Positions 60,989-64,000 of a stretch of DNA of 64,000 bases are shown here, in pieces (position 1 is the stretch's first letter; the number at the start of each line of letters is the position of its first letter). A model generated the notes under the pieces. The model saw only the letters and a program-made list of their open reading frames with translations, was not told the DNA's origin and ran no database searches. The translations under genes and the position numbers were made by a program. Source of the stretch: Prochlorococcus marinus str. MIT 0919. Its GTDB lineage: Bacteria; Cyanobacteriota; Cyanobacteriia; PCC-6307; Cyanobiaceae. The DNA is taken from contig NZ_CP114779.1 in NCBI RefSeq assembly GCF_027359375.1, forward strand, positions 930,001 through 994,000, given 5' to 3'.

Positions 60989-62308
60989 CTACTGGCGCAC
61001 TAGACCTTCATATCTTTGAGAAATCACATAAGTTTGTACCTGTTTTGCCGTATCAATTGCGACACCAACAAGAATTAATAAAGAAGTTGCGCCTAAACCT
61101 TGGAAAGTTTGCACATTAGTTGCTCTTTCAACAGCTGCGGGAACGATTGCAACTGAACCCAAAAACAATCCACCCAATAAAGTCAACCTATTTTGAACTG
61201 ATGAAAGATACTTTGTTGTTGCGCTACCAGGTCTAACACCAGGAATCGCAACACCACCTCGCTTTAAATTTGCTGCTATGTCTACAGGATTAATGGTCAG
61301 GGAAGCATAAAAATATGCAAAGCCTAAAATTAATGCAAAGAAAGTCAATGCATATGGCCATGGGTTTGATGCTGAAGGATTTAACGCACTGGCAGCTTTA
61401 ATAAGAAGAGGATTCTTTGTGAAATTAGCAATTGTTATAGGTAAGAAAATTAAAGCAGAGGCAAAGATTATCGGCATCACCCCTCCAGCATTTAACTTTA
61501 AAGGCAAGTAACTTTGACGATTAGGCAACAAAGCAGTTCCACCTATTTGCCTCTTAGCGCTAACTATTGGAAGCCGTCTTGCTCCCTCTTGAACAAAAAT
61601 AATTCCAACAATAGTGATTAAAAAAACTATTAATAAAACAATTATTCCTACAACATCATTTCTATCACCTGTTTGAGCTTTCTCAATGGTTGAGCTAAGG
61701 GCTCTAGGTAGAGTTGCGACAATATTCAAAAAAATCACTAATGAGGCACCTTGCCCGATTCCTCGCTCAGTAATAATCTCACTTAACCACATCACTATCA
61801 TTGAACCAGTCACAAGAGCTATAGAAGTCTGCAAGACAAATGCAACTTCACTAAGACTTTCTATTGCATACTGTCTAAGAATTAAGGCAAAAACCAAACT
61901 TTGCATAAAACCCCATCCCAATGCCAAATAACGAGTAATTTGCGCAATTTTTCTTCGCCCTGCTTCACCTTCATTCTTTTGCAAATCTTCGAGTTGCGGC
62001 AAAGCAGCTGTTAGCAACTGGATAATAATTGAAGCATTAATAAAGGGAAGAATGCCAAGTGCAAAAATCCCAAGAGTGGATATTCCTCCACCTGTGAAAA
62101 TATCTAAAAAACCTATTAACTGGCCTCCTTGTTGAATAAATTCTTTAAACGCCTCTCTATCAATTCCAGGTACAGGTATATAAATGCCAAGCCTAACTAA
62201 AAGCAACATACCCAAAGTAATCAATACCCTTCCTCTAAGTTCTTTGTTAAGAACAAGCTGAGTAACAACTTCACCAGCACTAGGATTTCGGCCTCGACTA
62301 ACAAGCAT
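60989..62308 (-). CDS. secY: Protein translocase subunit SecY
   Basis: Channel subunit of the Sec translocon serving plasma and thylakoid membranes, 439 residues with about ten hydrophobic helices. Family stretches seen: LGILPFINASIIIQLL (near the plug/gate helix) and RQIGGTALLPNRQSYLPLKLNAGGVMPIIFA (in parts: LPLKLNAGGVMPIIFA), with YFYASLTINPVDIAANLKR further on. It lies between rplO and adk. Confidence 0.97.
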   Translation of the reverse strand: MLVSRGRNPSAGEVVTQLVLNKELRGRVLITLGMLLLVRLGIYIPVPGIDREAFKEFIQQGGQLIGFLDIFTGGGISTLGIFALGILPFINASIIIQLLTAALPQLEDLQKNEGEAGRRKIAQITRYLALGWGFMQSLVFALILRQYAIESLSEVAFVLQTSIALVTGSMIVMWLSEIITERGIGQGASLVIFLNIVATLPRALSSTIEKAQTGDRNDVVGIIVLLIVFLITIVGIIFVQEGARRLPIVSAKRQIGGTALLPNRQSYLPLKLNAGGVMPIIFASALIFLPITIANFTKNPLLIKAASALNPSASNPWPYALTFFALILGFAYFYASLTINPVDIAANLKRGGVAIPGVRPGSATTKYLSSVQNRLTLLGGLFLGSVAIVPAAVERATNVQTFQGLGATSLLILVGVAIDTAKQVQTYVISQRYEGLVRQ

Positions 62309-62348
62309 TTAAAATTTCTTTCTTGAAAATACTAAGTTCAATTTAAAT

Positions 62349-62816
62349 CTACTCAGTTTTTTTGTCCTCAAAAATTTCACATGTTCCACCTGCAGCTTCT
62401 ATTTTACTTTTAGCAGAAGCTGTAAAAGCTGATGCTTGCACATTAAGCTTAACTTTTAAATCTCCATTCCCCAGAATCTTCAATGGATACTTAGGACTAG
62501 TTATAATTCCTTTCTTTACTAAAACATCCAGATTTACAGTCGCCCCTGACTTTAATTCGTTTAAGGCAGATACATTAACAATAGAAAAATTCTTTTGATT
62601 AACAAGAGGAAAATGTTTCAACTTAGGGACTCTTCTATATAAAGGCATCTGCCCGCCTTCGAACCCTGGACGTGTTGGTCTCCCGGAACGTGATTTCTGA
62701 CCTCGCATGCCAAAACCACAGCTTGCACCCTGACCAGCAGCTATCCCTCGGCCTTTACGCAATTTCTTTCTGCGAGACCCTTTGTTGGATTTTAAAGATT
62801 CAAGTCTAATAGTCAT
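62349..62816 (-). CDS. rplO: 50S ribosomal protein L15
   Basis: L15, 155 residues. The glycine/arginine-rich N-terminal loop ([20 protein letters not shown] and [16 protein letters not shown]) is typical. It lies 5 bp after rpsE and 40 bp before secY. Confidence 0.97.
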   Translation of the reverse strand: MTIRLESLKSNKGSRRKKLRKGRGIAAGQGASCGFGMRGQKSRSGRPTRPGFEGGQMPLYRRVPKLKHFPLVNQKNFSIVNVSALNELKSGATVNLDVLVKKGIITSPKYPLKILGNGDLKVKLNVQASAFTASAKSKIEAAGGTCEIFEDKKTE

Positions 62817-62821
62817 GGTAA

Positions 62822-63445
62822 TTAGGAATAGATCTGTTCAAGAGAGATGCCCCGCTCTTTTGCAGTGGCTTTATGGGTACGAAGTTCAGCTAAAGCAACC
62901 ATTGCTGCCCTTGCATTATTTAATGGCGTTTTACTTCCAAGTCTTTTAGCAAGAACATTTTTAATACCAGCTAATTCTAGAACTGTTCGAATCGATCCAC
63001 CAGCTATTACTCCTGTACCTGGGGCAGCAGGGCGAATTAAAACACTTGCTGCTCCATCTCTGCCATTTGAAAGGGTTGGGATGGAGCTATGACGAGTCAA
63101 AGGTACCCTGACTAAATTTTTCTTCCCATCAGCAACTCCTTTACGAACAGCGCCTATTACATCTCCTGCTTTTCCTACACCAACACCAACCTGACCTTTT
63201 TCATTTCCAACTACAACTATTGCTCTAAAACTCATCTTTTTGCCGCCTTTAACAGTCTTAGAAACTCTGCGAATCTGTACAACTCTCTCTTGCCACTCAG
63301 AATCTCGGTCCTGATTCCTCCGATCTGAGCGACGGTTTCTTTTTTCGCCACGATTACTATTTCTTTTATTTTCCTGGCGTCCATCTGCTGCTGGAACTGC
63401 AGAAGATGAATTGTCTTTAGTTGTTTTGGTTTTAGTTTCAGACAT
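62822..63445 (-). CDS. rpsE: 30S ribosomal protein S5
   Basis: S5, 207 residues from the ATG at 63443-63445 ([12 protein letters not shown]); a start six codons upstream overlaps rplR. About 50 N-terminal residues are a charged, disordered extension rich in Arg, Asn and Lys before the conserved core ([20 protein letters not shown]). [21 protein letters not shown] and VLKR-type residues follow (part shown: [16 protein letters not shown]). It lies between rplR and rplO. Confidence 0.96.
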   Translation of the reverse strand: MSETKTKTTKDNSSSAVPAADGRQENKRNSNRGEKRNRRSDRRNQDRDSEWQERVVQIRRVSKTVKGGKKMSFRAIVVVGNEKGQVGVGVGKAGDVIGAVRKGVADGKKNLVRVPLTRHSSIPTLSNGRDGAASVLIRPAAPGTGVIAGGSIRTVLELAGIKNVLAKRLGSKTPLNNARAAMVALAELRTHKATAKERGISLEQIYS

Positions 63446-63459
63446 AATTTGAGCGGAAA

Positions 63460-63828
63460 TCAAAATTTAAGACCAGCTTCACGGGCTGCATTAGCTAGAG
63501 CTTTAACCCTACCGTGATAAAGATTACCTCCTCGGTCAAAAATCACTTGCTTAATACCTTGAGCAAGAGCTCTTTTTGCTACCAAAGAGCCTACAGCTAT
63601 AGAAGCATCACAGCTGCTCCCATTAGCTTTAAGATTCTCTTTTAGATCTTTGTCAAGCGTTGAGGCTGAACAAAGAGTATTTTGCGAATCATCATTAATA
63701 ACCTGTGCATAAATATGGTTATTAGAGCGAAAGACAGCCAATCTAGGCCTCTGTTCAGTGCCAATTAAGTGGCGTCTAAGACGCCTATGACGCTTTTGAG
63801 TTTGTTGCTTTTTAGATAGTGTTGTCAT
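63460..63828 (-). CDS. rplR: 50S ribosomal protein L18
   Basis: L18, 122 residues, 5S rRNA-binding. Marks: [32 protein letters not shown] (in parts: [18 protein letters not shown]) and [23 protein letters not shown] near the end (part: [16 protein letters not shown]). It lies between rplF and rpsE. Confidence 0.98.
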   Translation of the reverse strand: MTTLSKKQQTQKRHRRLRRHLIGTEQRPRLAVFRSNNHIYAQVINDDSQNTLCSASTLDKDLKENLKANGSSCDASIAVGSLVAKRALAQGIKQVIFDRGGNLYHGRVKALANAAREAGLKF

Positions 63829-63861
63829 TGTTAGATGAGAGTCATTTGAGAAAAGGTCGGC

Positions 63862-64000
63862 TTATTTCTTGCCTGACTTACCAGCCTTTCTAATTATCCG
63901 TTCACCTTCATATTTAATACCCTTACCTTTATAGGGTTCAGGAGGACGAATTGCTCGTATTTTGGCAGCCTCATTGCCAACCAATTCTTTATCCACTCCT
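63862..64000 (-). CDS. rplF: 50S ribosomal protein L6, C-terminal part, cut by window end
   Basis: The final ~45 codons of L6 on the minus strand: [20 protein letters not shown], then [20 protein letters not shown] and the stop at 63862-63864. The [10 protein letters not shown] segment is the L6 signature. The rest lies beyond the window. It precedes rplR in the spc cluster. Confidence 0.96.
   Translation of the reverse strand, partial: GVDKELVGNEAAKIRAIRPPEPYKGKGIKYEGERIIRKAGKSGKK

Overview
The window reads as chromosomal DNA of a marine picocyanobacterium, most likely a low-light Prochlorococcus. The photosystem I genes psaA, psaB, psaI and psaL, a ferredoxin-type glutamate synthase, an LL-diaminopimelate aminotransferase, a plastoquinone/tocopherol-type methyltransferase and a cobalamin enzyme fix the phylum. 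The AT-rich sequence, very short gaps and overlapping gene ends point to a streamlined genome. The strain cannot be settled from the sequence alone. I see no insertion sequence, integrase, prophage gene, CRISPR array or rRNA.

Layout. 1-6639 (minus): rpoB-rpoC1-rpoC2, with rpoC2 cut by the window start. 6922-11367: tatD and rpsT (minus), hisD (plus), rpiA and a DegQ-type protease (minus). 11504-17300 (plus): a structured leader, then rimP-nusA-ylxR-infB. 17457-21950: a DUF3493 protein, tRNA-Thr(CGU), a B12-binding radical SAM protein, a CPBP-family membrane protease, clpS and dapL. 22048-27513 (plus): a TIGR03960/DUF2344 radical SAM protein, a long structured leader, rne and rnhB. 27540-30542: a DUF1997 protein, pheA, an MPBQ/MSBQ-type methyltransferase and a LON-domain protein. 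30603-35371 (minus): the str cluster rpsL-rpsG-fusA-tuf-rpsJ. 35640-43342: ferredoxin-GOGAT, a YciI-like protein, lipA and a CbiG-CobJ fusion. 43570-48410: psaA leader, psaA, psaB and a strong terminator. 48408-51508: a cell-envelope group (penicillin-binding-like serine hydrolase, NlpC/P60 hydrolase, family 2 glycosyltransferase) and a HEAT-like protein. 51622-52446: psaI, psaL, terminator. 52664-54542: tRNA-Ser(GCU), alr and an HNH endonuclease. 54551-64000 (minus): the spc/alpha ribosomal cluster running from rplF (cut by the window end) through rpoA, rplQ, truA, rplM, rpsI and rpmE to prfA.

Most genes belong to core information processing: RNA polymerase, ribosomal proteins, translation factors, and RNA turnover by RNase E and RNase HII. 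Photosystem I, nitrogen assimilation and cofactor synthesis (lipoate, cobalamin, aromatic and histidine pathways) make up the rest. The protein-coding content is conserved and I do not see an obviously new multi-gene system. The parts least explained by gene annotation are the leaders and gaps: stem-loops before rne, rimP, psaA, glsF and rplM, two tandem hairpins between tuf and rpsJ, and a 22-bp-spaced direct repeat in the dapL divergent promoter.

Several start codons were moved from the longest open frame to an internal start matching the family N-terminus (rpoB, rpsT, rpiA, fusA, psaA, psaI, rplQ, rpmE, rpsE, alr and others). These choices rest on remembered family N-termini and are inferences.
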